A stretch of 64,000 nucleotides of DNA, from NCBI GenBank assembly GCA_903859155.1, contig CAIOLO010000100.1:1-64000 (forward strand). Reading direction: 5' to 3'. The position numbers were made by a program, and so were the translations under genes. The notes beneath the pieces are model-generated. The model had not been told where the DNA came from. It worked only from the letters and a program-made list of their open reading frames with translations, and searched no databases. The stretch is from an uncultured beta proteobacterium. Its GTDB lineage: Bacteria > Pseudomonadota > Gammaproteobacteria > Burkholderiales > SG8-39. Shown here one piece after another: positions 8,385 through 15,510 of the stretch; positions within the stretch are counted from its first letter, which is position 1; every line of letters begins with the position of its first letter.

Positions 8385-9848
8385 TCAATCGCGTGCCCGG
8401 CTGTCTATCAAGTCGCCCTCGAGCGTGCGCAGTTCCACCACCAGGGGCATCTTGCCCAGCGCATGGGTTGCGCATGACAGGCACGGGTCGAAGGCGCGGA
8501 TGACCACCTCGATATGGTTCAACAGCCCCTCGTTGATTTCGCGGCCGTCGAGATAACGCCGCGCGACTTCGCGCACCGCTTCGTTCATCACCTGGTTGTT
8601 GTGCGTGGTCGATACGATCAGATTGCACATTGTCACCAGGTCGTTCTCGTCGACACCGTAGTGGTGAATCAGCGTCCCCCGCGGCGCCTCGATGACCCCG
8701 ATGCCGGACGAAGTGCGCGCGCCCTGCACCACCAGATCACCGCCCAGGATAGCCGGGTCATGCAGCAGGTCCTTGATGGTTTCGGCGGCGTGCAGCATTT
8801 CGATCATGCGCGCCCAGTGATACGCCAGCGGCGCATGCAGGGGCATGGCGCCGGAATAATCCATGAATTCGCGCCGTTCGATTTCCGCCAGCGGCGTCGG
8901 GATGGAGTCGCAGTTCTGCACCCGCGACAGCGGCCCGACCCGGTACCAGCCTTTGTCGGCGCCCAGCGCGCGCAGATAGGGAAACTTCATGTAACTCCAG
9001 GGTTTCACCTGCTCCTCGATGATGTCCAGGTACTGGTCGGGCTCGACGCCATCGAAAAGGATGGCCCCATTCTCGTCGCGCGCGCGCAGCACCCCGTCAT
9101 ACAGGTCCATGTTGCCGTCGCGTCCAACCAGCGAAAGTATCTTGGAGCGGAAGGCGCCGAAGCTGTTGTAGAGGGCCGGATGCTGGTTGTGCAGGCGCTT
9201 CACCAGCGCCACCGCGTCCCGGCTCCAGGCGATGATTTCATAGATGTTCTGCAGCAGCAGGTCGCGCTCGGCGGCCGTCACGGCCTTGTTGACGCCGCCG
9301 GGAATCGATCCGGTGCCGTGGACGCGCTTGCCGGCGGTGATCCGTATTACCTCCTGGCCGAACTTTCTGAGCAGGATGCCGCGGCGCGCCGTGTCCGAAT
9401 GAGCAGTTGCCACGCCGACGATGTTGCGCCGCGACACTTCGCTGTCAAAACCGAACAGCAGGTCGGGAGAAGCCAGGTAGAAGAAATGCAGCGCATGCGA
9501 TTGCAGGATCTGTCCGTAATGCATCAGGCGCCGCAGCATCTGCGCGGAGCGCGTGAGCCGCCGCGCACCGACCACCACATCCAGCGCCTTGGAGGCGGCC
9601 AGGTGATGGCTCACCGGACAGATGCCGCACAATCGCTGCACCATCACCGGCACTTCCCAGTAGGGGCGGCCCACGATAAAACGCTCGAAGCCGCGGAATT
9701 CGACGATGTGAAGCCGTACCTGATGGATGCGGTTGGCCTCGTCGACAAGGATAGTGACCTTGCCGTGTCCCTCCACCCGCGATAGCGGGTCGATCGCGAT
9801 TCTGCGCAGGGGGCCGGGGTTCGCGGCGGTTTCCAGGTTCTGGCTCAT
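8385..9848 (-). CDS. hoxH: NAD-reducing [NiFe]-hydrogenase large subunit
   Basis: The catalytic large subunit (487 aa) carrying the Ni-Fe site. Both cysteine motifs are present: RLCGICPVSHH with Cys74 and Cys77, and DPCLSCATHALG with Cys456 and Cys459. A further 25 residues follow His462, so this is an unprocessed precursor needing cleavage by the adjacent protease. The overall pattern (IDPLSRVEGHGKV at the N-terminus, no signal on the partner small subunit) fits a cytoplasmic group 3d bidirectional enzyme. Neighbours hoxF, hoxU and hoxY complete the heterotetramer. It starts 24 nt after hoxY. Confidence 0.95.
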   Translation of the reverse strand: MSQNLETAANPGPLRRIAIDPLSRVEGHGKVTILVDEANRIHQVRLHIVEFRGFERFIVGRPYWEVPVMVQRLCGICPVSHHLAASKALDVVVGARRLTRSAQMLRRLMHYGQILQSHALHFFYLASPDLLFGFDSEVSRRNIVGVATAHSDTARRGILLRKFGQEVIRITAGKRVHGTGSIPGGVNKAVTAAERDLLLQNIYEIIAWSRDAVALVKRLHNQHPALYNSFGAFRSKILSLVGRDGNMDLYDGVLRARDENGAILFDGVEPDQYLDIIEEQVKPWSYMKFPYLRALGADKGWYRVGPLSRVQNCDSIPTPLAEIERREFMDYSGAMPLHAPLAYHWARMIEMLHAAETIKDLLHDPAILGGDLVVQGARTSSGIGVIEAPRGTLIHHYGVDENDLVTMCNLIVSTTHNNQVMNEAVREVARRYLDGREINEGLLNHIEVVIRAFDPCLSCATHALGKMPLVVELRTLEGDLIDSRARD

Positions 9849-9872
9849 GCTTTTTCTCGCTCCCTCGGTCGC

Positions 9873-10424
9873 TCAATCGAAATGTATCGTGCGCCGGTCC
9901 GATGCCGGCGCGCGCCCGGCAAGCAGGTCGGAGAGGAACGTCCAGATGACTTCCGCCGAGGGCGGGCAACCCGGGATGAAGTAATCGACCTTCACCACTT
10001 CGTGCAGCGGATGAACCTTGTGAAGCGGCAGCGGCAACTCCGGGTCGTTCGGTATGCCGCCGTGCGCCAGTCCGGGCCGGGTCGTGTAGACCTCCTGCAG
10101 CAGCGTCGCCAGCGGCAGGTGATTGCGCTGAGCGGGCAGTCCGCCGTTGATGGCGCAGGCGCCGATCGCAACCAGCGTGGTGCATTGCTCCCGGAAAGTG
10201 CGCAGCACATGAACATTCTCGGCGTTGCACACTCCTCCTTCGATAATCCCGATCTCACAGGGGCCGCATACCTTGATGTCGGTCAGCGGGGAACGGTCGA
10301 ACTCAACCAGTTCCAGCAACGCGACCAGGCGCTCGTCGATATCCAGAAACGACATGTGGCAGCCAAAGCATCCGGCGAGCGATGTGGTGGCAATGCGGAC
10401 CTTGGGCTTGCGGGGTGTGTCCAT
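9873..10424 (-). CDS. hoxY: NAD-reducing hydrogenase small subunit
   Basis: HoxY (183 aa) carries the proximal [4Fe-4S] cluster that takes electrons from HoxH. Cluster ligand motifs are visible: GCFGCHMSFLDID, GPCEIGIIEGGVC, GACAINGG and IPGCPPSAEVI. ATG at 10424 (MDTPRKPKVR) is chosen since it lies 1 nt after the hoxU stop; an in-frame start at 10460 would need a 35-nt overlap. No twin-arginine signal is present, in line with a soluble enzyme. It is small because it lacks the C-terminal domain of membrane-bound uptake hydrogenases, which is usual for HoxY. Confidence 0.94.
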   Translation of the reverse strand: MDTPRKPKVRIATTSLAGCFGCHMSFLDIDERLVALLELVEFDRSPLTDIKVCGPCEIGIIEGGVCNAENVHVLRTFREQCTTLVAIGACAINGGLPAQRNHLPLATLLQEVYTTRPGLAHGGIPNDPELPLPLHKVHPLHEVVKVDYFIPGCPPSAEVIWTFLSDLLAGRAPASDRRTIHFD

Positions 10425-10425
10425 G

Positions 10426-11139
10426 TCAGCGCTTTTCAGGTCCGCCGCGATCGGATTCACGGATGGGCGCCACGTCGTAGGTGCGCTGGCCGATCGGCAC
10501 GTTGAAACCCTGGCGCTTGCGCAGTATCGCCCCTACCGGGCACACCTGCGCCGCCTTGTCGGTGGCGGCGAAATCGGAATCGCCCAGCCTTCCGGATTCC
10601 GAATTGACGATGAGCCGCGTGCCGATCCCCCGGCCGGCCAGGCCGAATACCGCCTTTTGATCGACGTCCCTGCTGGCGCGCACGCACAGCGAACACAGGA
10701 TGCAGCGATTGAAGTCGAGCAGGAAATCCGGGTGCGACGCATCGACGGCACGGTCCGGAAAGAAGTGATCGAAGTGCGGCGAGGTCATCTGCAATTCGTA
10801 GGCGGTCGCCTGCAGCTTGCAGCGGCCGCTTTGTTCGCAGGACGGACAGAAATGGTTGCCCTCGACGAAAAGCATCTGCACCACGGCACGGCGCTGGTCG
10901 TCCACTTCGGTGGTTGCGCTCTCGACCTTCATGCCCTGCCGCGCCGGGGTCGTACAGGAGGCCATCATGTTCCCGTCCACACGCACCGAGCAGACCTTGC
11001 AGGAGCCGTGCGGCTTGAGTTCCGGATGAAAGCACAAATGCGGGATGTAATGACCGGCATCCATGGCCGCCTGCAGTATCGTCTGCCCGGCGGCAAACGC
11101 AATGCTGGCACCGTCGAGGCTGAAACACGAATCGCTCAT
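10426..11139 (-). CDS. hoxU: Diaphorase small subunit HoxU
   Basis: HoxU (237 aa) links HoxF to HoxY electronically and resembles the N-terminal part of NuoG. It has an N-terminal [2Fe-2S] ferredoxin domain (LCFHPELKPHGSCKVC, then CTTP), a His-Cys motif (HFCPSCEQSGRC, residues about 95-106), and a ferredoxin-like pair CILCSLC with a later VCPVGA. The start overlaps the hoxF stop in ATGA. No unusual features. Confidence 0.94.
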   Translation of the reverse strand: MSDSCFSLDGASIAFAAGQTILQAAMDAGHYIPHLCFHPELKPHGSCKVCSVRVDGNMMASCTTPARQGMKVESATTEVDDQRRAVVQMLFVEGNHFCPSCEQSGRCKLQATAYELQMTSPHFDHFFPDRAVDASHPDFLLDFNRCILCSLCVRASRDVDQKAVFGLAGRGIGTRLIVNSESGRLGDSDFAATDKAAQVCPVGAILRKRQGFNVPIGQRTYDVAPIRESDRGGPEKR

Positions 11140-12935
11140 GTGTCCTCCTTCAGATGCGCGCCGCTGTCATCGCGCCCGGTCATCTGCCTCGCGGTGGAAA
11201 GCGCGCGGTCCAGATCGAATGCCGGCACGAATTCATGGTGCACCAGACGGCTCGCATAGGCCGGGCGGAATTTCGCGATGGTGTGCAGGACCGGATTGCA
11301 GGCCGAATGTCCCAGCCCGCAATGGCTCAGCGTCTGCAGATAGATGTTGAGCTTCTCGATTTCCGCGAAATCGTAGGGCGAACCGCGGCCGCCATGGAGC
11401 TTGGCCATGAGGTTGGACAAGAGGGAGGTGCCGACCCGGCAGGGTGTGCAGAACCCGCAGCTTTCGTGCTTGAAAAAATCCACGAAATTGCGCGCCACTT
11501 CGAACATGTCGCGGCGCCGGTCGAAGATCATGAACGCCCCCGCCGTGGGAATGTCCTCGAATGCGATGCGCCGCGAGAATTCGTCCGGCGCGAGGCAGAT
11601 GCCGGAGGGGCCGCTGATCTGCACCGCCTGTGTGTTGCGCGCGCCGCATTCATTCAGGACCTCGCGCACCGTGACACCGAACGGAAATTCATAGATCCCG
11701 GGCCTGCCGCAGTCGCCCGACACGCTAAGCAACTTGGTGCCCGAGGACTCCGGCGTGCCATGGCGCGCGTACCATTCGCCGCCGCGCTCGGCGATGAGCC
11801 TGCAGGCGGCGAAGGTCTCGACGTTGTTGACCACCGTCGGCTGATCCAGGTAACCATGGGTCACCGGGTACGGCGGGCGATTGCGCGGTGTGCCGCGCTT
11901 TCCCTCCAGCGACTCGATCAACGCCGATTCCTCGCCGCAGACGTAGGCGCCGGCGCCAAGATGGATTTCGATGTCGAAATCGAAGCCCTCCCTTCCGGCA
12001 ATATCCTCCCCTAAAAGGCGCTGTCCGCGGCGCCGCGCAAGCACGGCAAGCAGCGCATCGAGCAGGTAGCGGTATTCTCCCCGCAGGTAGAGAAAGCCCC
12101 TGCGCGCGCCGATCACGTAGGCGCACACCGTCATGCCCTCAATCACGGCATCGGCATGGGAATGCAGCAGCACCCGGTCCTTGAAGGTACCGGGTTCGCC
12201 CTCGTCGGCGTTGCACACGACATAGCGGGTGTCGCCCTGCGCGTTGCGGCAGGACTCCCACTTGGTACCGGCGCTGAACCCTGCGCCGCCGCGACCGCGC
12301 AGCTTCGATTGCAGGATTTCCCGCAGCGTGGCCTCGGCACCGCGGGCAAACGCGGCCTGCAGCGCCGCGCCGGGGACGGCTTCGGCTTTGAGCAGGATGT
12401 CGCGCCGACGGATGTTGTCCTCGACCGCAAAAAACGCGCTCGGCCACGCGGCGATGGGCACCTGATCGGTAATAAGGTCGCAGATAGCATCGACGCGCTC
12501 CGCGCTCAAGCCGGCCAGCGCAATATTGTTGACCAGCATGCCCGGACCCTGGTCGCACATGCCGGTGCACGAGGTGGTGTCGACACTGACCAGACCGTCC
12601 TCCGAGACCTTGCCCTTTTCGATCCACAGCCGCTTGCACATCTGCTCCAGCAGTTCCCTGCTGCCGGCCATATGGTCGGTAATGTTGTCGCTGAACAGTA
12701 CGCGGTAACGCCCGCGCGGCTGCAGGTAAAGAAACGAGTAGAAGGTGGCGACCGCCTCGATTTTCAGGCGCGGCAACTGCAAAGCACGACTGACGATCCC
12801 GACCGACTCCGGGGAAATCCAGTCGCAGCACTCCTGCACCTCGCGCAGGATCTGCAGCAGGCTGGCGGGCTTTGCCTGATAGCGGGCGACGATCTCGTTC
12901 ACCCTTGCGGCCTGCATGCCGGTTGCGGTGCTCAT
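11136..12935 (-). CDS. hoxF: Diaphorase large subunit HoxF (NuoE-NuoF fusion)
   Basis: HoxF (599 aa) binds FMN and NAD and delivers hydrogen-derived electrons to NAD. Residues 1-165 are a NuoE-like module; from about 185 on it is NuoF-like, with the FMN/NAD regions GRGGAGFSAGTKWESC, NADEGEPGTFKDR and AYVCGEESALIESLEGKRG, and the [4Fe-4S] motif ESCGFCTPCRVG with a distal Cys in HCGLGHSACNP. In the NuoE part only the second cysteine pair is obvious (SCTGMC). The place where the first pair is expected (RVLFSDNITDHMAG) has none, so this module may lack a conventional cluster. It is the first structural hox gene, 139 nt after the CNB-domain gene. Confidence 0.95.
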   Translation of the reverse strand: MSTATGMQAARVNEIVARYQAKPASLLQILREVQECCDWISPESVGIVSRALQLPRLKIEAVATFYSFLYLQPRGRYRVLFSDNITDHMAGSRELLEQMCKRLWIEKGKVSEDGLVSVDTTSCTGMCDQGPGMLVNNIALAGLSAERVDAICDLITDQVPIAAWPSAFFAVEDNIRRRDILLKAEAVPGAALQAAFARGAEATLREILQSKLRGRGGAGFSAGTKWESCRNAQGDTRYVVCNADEGEPGTFKDRVLLHSHADAVIEGMTVCAYVIGARRGFLYLRGEYRYLLDALLAVLARRRGQRLLGEDIAGREGFDFDIEIHLGAGAYVCGEESALIESLEGKRGTPRNRPPYPVTHGYLDQPTVVNNVETFAACRLIAERGGEWYARHGTPESSGTKLLSVSGDCGRPGIYEFPFGVTVREVLNECGARNTQAVQISGPSGICLAPDEFSRRIAFEDIPTAGAFMIFDRRRDMFEVARNFVDFFKHESCGFCTPCRVGTSLLSNLMAKLHGGRGSPYDFAEIEKLNIYLQTLSHCGLGHSACNPVLHTIAKFRPAYASRLVHHEFVPAFDLDRALSTARQMTGRDDSGAHLKEDT

Positions 12936-13074
12936 GGCATTCCCGCGCTATCGGTCAATCCCGCGCTCCCGCGATGGCAACGCCCGTCGCCGTTTTGATC
13001 AGCTGGAATCATGTTTATCCACCTGCGTCATGCCGTGGATTGACCTTCCTGTGCGCTCCGGACGAACCCTTAGA

Positions 13075-13557
13075 TCAGTAACGGCCGTGCTGCTTGGTGA
13101 TGTAGTTGGACAGTTCCACGAACTGCATGTTCATGCGGCACAGAATGGAGTGAACCGTGCGCAGGATGGTGCGCATGACCCCGTATATCACCCTCGGGTG
13201 CGTCTGCAGCAGGGATTCGAACTGACTGCGCTCCAGTATGAACACTTCGGTGGGACCGATCGATCGCAGCGTTGCACTGTGAGGCTGTCCGTCGATGAAG
13301 CCGAGCTCGCCAGCGAGGTCGCCGGTTTTCAGCACGTGCAAGGTTATCCAGCCACCGCCGGTATGCCTGCATACCTCCAACGCGCCGCTGATGACCGTAT
13401 AGAGCGAGTGATCGACGTTATTTTCCTCGATCAATATTTCTCCGTTGGCCAGGGTTCGCCGCGTCACCACGCCGGCCAGGATCGCGCACTCGGCATCGGA
13501 CAGCTCGCCTGCGATCGAGGAGCCACGGACAACATTCAAATCCACTTTATCGCTCAT
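13075..13557 (-). CDS. Cyclic-nucleotide-binding-domain protein, HoxI-like
   Basis: A 160-aa single-domain protein with a Crp-type cyclic-nucleotide-binding fold (about residues 18-135) and no helix-turn-helix or enzyme domain. The phosphate-binding-cassette region reads GELGFIDGQPHSAT, where the usual Arg of PRAAT is replaced by His, so canonical cAMP binding is doubtful. In Ralstonia eutropha the soluble hydrogenase carries an accessory subunit HoxI with such a domain, encoded after hoxW. Here the gene lies immediately upstream of hoxF on the same strand, so an equivalent hydrogenase subunit is the best guess. Alternative: an unrelated small regulator. Confidence 0.75.
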   Translation of the reverse strand: MSDKVDLNVVRGSSIAGELSDAECAILAGVVTRRTLANGEILIEENNVDHSLYTVISGALEVCRHTGGGWITLHVLKTGDLAGELGFIDGQPHSATLRSIGPTEVFILERSQFESLLQTHPRVIYGVMRTILRTVHSILCRMNMQFVELSNYITKQHGRY

Positions 13558-13593
13558 TCCAATTCCTTTCTTGTTTGCTCGAACCGGGCCGCT

Positions 13594-13612
13594 CGACCGT
13601 GTTCAACGGTCG
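13594..13612 (-). other. Hairpin between phaC and the HoxI-like gene
   Basis: A perfect 6-bp inverted repeat CGACCG/CGGTCG with a 7-nt loop lies in the 73-nt spacer after phaC. No run of T follows on the minus strand, so it is not a standard intrinsic terminator. It could pause transcription or protect an mRNA end. Confidence 0.3.
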
Positions 13613-13630
13613 GCGCAGCCCGAATTGCCG

Positions 13631-15400
13631 TCACTGCTCAAGAACATAGGATCCGGGCGCATCTGCCAGTTTCGGATACTCCCGGGTCGAGGTCGGCCGC
13701 GGAGTCGTCTGGGGTCCGCATTGCGGCTTCAACCAGGCAACCCAGTCCTCCCACCAACTGCCCTGATGCTCCTCCGCGTCGCTACGCCATCCATCCGCCG
13801 TGTGGCGCCGGTGTGCCGCGGCCACCCAGTACTTGCGCTTGGGTGGTTGCACCGGCGGATTGACGATGCCAAGAATATGGCCCGAACTCGACAGGACAAA
13901 GCGTTTCGGCCCCTGCACCCAATGGTTGATGCGGAAGGTCTGCCGCCAGGGTGCCACATGGTCGTCCTCCGCCGACACCGCATACAGCGGTTGCCGGATG
14001 CGCTTGAGCGAAATGGGCTCTCCGGCGATGGTGAGGGAATCAGGCTTGATCAGCCGGTTGTTCAGGTACATCTCGCGCAGGTAGAACTCGTGCATGGCCG
14101 CCGGCATGCGCGTGGTGTCCATGTTCCAGTAGAGCACGTCGAAGGGCGGGGGGCGCTCGCCGTACAGCCAGCCGTGCACCACGTAATGCCAGATGAGGCT
14201 GTTCGAGCGCATCAAACGGAAGGTGGCCGCCATCTCCTTGCCGTCGAGGAAGCCCTGCTTGCGCATGTTGTCGCTGATCCAGGCGACGCTGCCCTCGTCC
14301 AGGAACACCTCAATGTCGCCGGGCGACTGAAAATCGGTCAAGGTGGTGAGCAGGGTCCAGTGCGCAACCGGCACGTCCTGTTCGCGCTCATGCCGCCGGT
14401 TGAGCCAGGCCATGTAAGCCGACACCAGCGTGCCGCCAATGCAGTAACCCACCAGGTGCGCGCGCGGAGCAGCGGCGATTTTCCGGGCGACATTCGTCGC
14501 CGCATCCACGCCGTCAGTCAGATAATCGTCGAAACTGACCTCGGCCATGTCGGCGGTCGGATTCTTCCAACTGGTGATGAACACGCTGAAGCCCTGCTTG
14601 AGCAGGTACTCGATCAGGCTCTTCCTGGGTGTCAGGTCAAGCACGTAGAATTTATTGATCCACGGCGTCACGATCACGATCGGTGTCTTGTGCACCTTTC
14701 CGGACATCGGCAGGTAGTGGATCAATTCGAGCAGGCGATTGCGAAACACCACTTCACCCGGCGTGGTGGCGAGATTTTCGCCGACCTTGAAGTCCTCCGG
14801 ATTGGTCATGCGTACCGAACCCGCCCGAAGGTCGTCCAGCATCACCTTCATGCCCTCGGACAGGCTTTCGCCCTTGGTCTCAACAGCTTTGCGCAAGGCC
14901 ACCGGATTGCTCGGCAGATAGTTGGTGGGCGCGACCGCATTCAGCCATTTTCGCCACCAGAAAGCGGCGCGGCGGCGTTCTTTCGGGGCAAGGCCGGGCG
15001 CCTCGAACAAGGCGTCCTGGATATTGCGTGTGTAAAACAGGTAGGACTGCTTGAGAAAATCCCAACCCGGCGACTCGGTCCACACCGGGTCCGCAAAGCG
15101 CTGGTCGTCGGAATTCGGCAGCACCAGGTCTTCTTCCATGCCCCCGCCAAAGCGGCGCGCTGCATGCGCCTGCAGCGCGAGCAGGTCCTGCGAAGTGCGC
15201 GTCATCCATTCGGCCAGTTCCTGCGGATGCGCCAGCCACGCCGCGTGAGCATGCAGTATCGGCGCAAACATGCCGATCGGATCGACTGCCGCCCTTTGCT
15301 TTTCGAACATGCTCTGCCACGCCCGCCACACGGCGTCCGGGGCGGGCTCGCGCCCGGCACCGGAGGCAGGAAGATCCTGGGAAATGTCGCCAAGTTTCAT
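13631..15400 (-). CDS. phaC: Class I poly(3-hydroxyalkanoate) synthase
   Basis: PhaC polymerises (R)-3-hydroxyacyl-CoA into storage granules. At 589 aa it has class I length. The lipase-like box is GYCIGG with nucleophile Cys320. The Asp of the triad lies in SAEDDHVAPW and the His in SSSGHILGIVNPP. The conserved VPPWINK-like region reads TPWINKFYVLDL. No phaA or phaB is in the window; the neighbours are the acyltransferase upstream and the hydrogenase genes downstream. An FNR-like box lies 34-47 nt before the ATG. Confidence 0.95.
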   Translation of the reverse strand: MKLGDISQDLPASGAGREPAPDAVWRAWQSMFEKQRAAVDPIGMFAPILHAHAAWLAHPQELAEWMTRTSQDLLALQAHAARRFGGGMEEDLVLPNSDDQRFADPVWTESPGWDFLKQSYLFYTRNIQDALFEAPGLAPKERRRAAFWWRKWLNAVAPTNYLPSNPVALRKAVETKGESLSEGMKVMLDDLRAGSVRMTNPEDFKVGENLATTPGEVVFRNRLLELIHYLPMSGKVHKTPIVIVTPWINKFYVLDLTPRKSLIEYLLKQGFSVFITSWKNPTADMAEVSFDDYLTDGVDAATNVARKIAAAPRAHLVGYCIGGTLVSAYMAWLNRRHEREQDVPVAHWTLLTTLTDFQSPGDIEVFLDEGSVAWISDNMRKQGFLDGKEMAATFRLMRSNSLIWHYVVHGWLYGERPPPFDVLYWNMDTTRMPAAMHEFYLREMYLNNRLIKPDSLTIAGEPISLKRIRQPLYAVSAEDDHVAPWRQTFRINHWVQGPKRFVLSSSGHILGIVNPPVQPPKRKYWVAAAHRRHTADGWRSDAEEHQGSWWEDWVAWLKPQCGPQTTPRPTSTREYPKLADAPGSYVLEQ

Positions 15401-15433
15401 GGCATCAACATAGTCCTAATTCGGCAAGACCCG

Positions 15434-15447
15434 TTGAGCAATATCAA
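15434..15447 (-). promoter_or_regulatory. FNR/ANR-type box upstream of phaC
   Basis: On the minus strand the site reads TTGATATTGCTCAA, one base off the FNR/ANR consensus TTGAT-N4-ATCAA. It lies in the 110-nt spacer upstream of phaC, 34-47 nt before the start codon. This suggests oxygen control of PHA synthesis. At class II spacing the transcript would begin nearly at the ATG, so repression or another start is also possible. Confidence 0.5.
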
Positions 15448-15510
15448 AGCATTCTTGCGGGAAATCTGTTTGGACTGTCATCGACTGCGCCTTCGATTAC
15501 CGCGCGGGAT

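Noticed and set aside
13594-13612. Intrinsic terminator after phaC
   Set aside because: The hairpin has no following T-run, so it is listed only as a hairpin.
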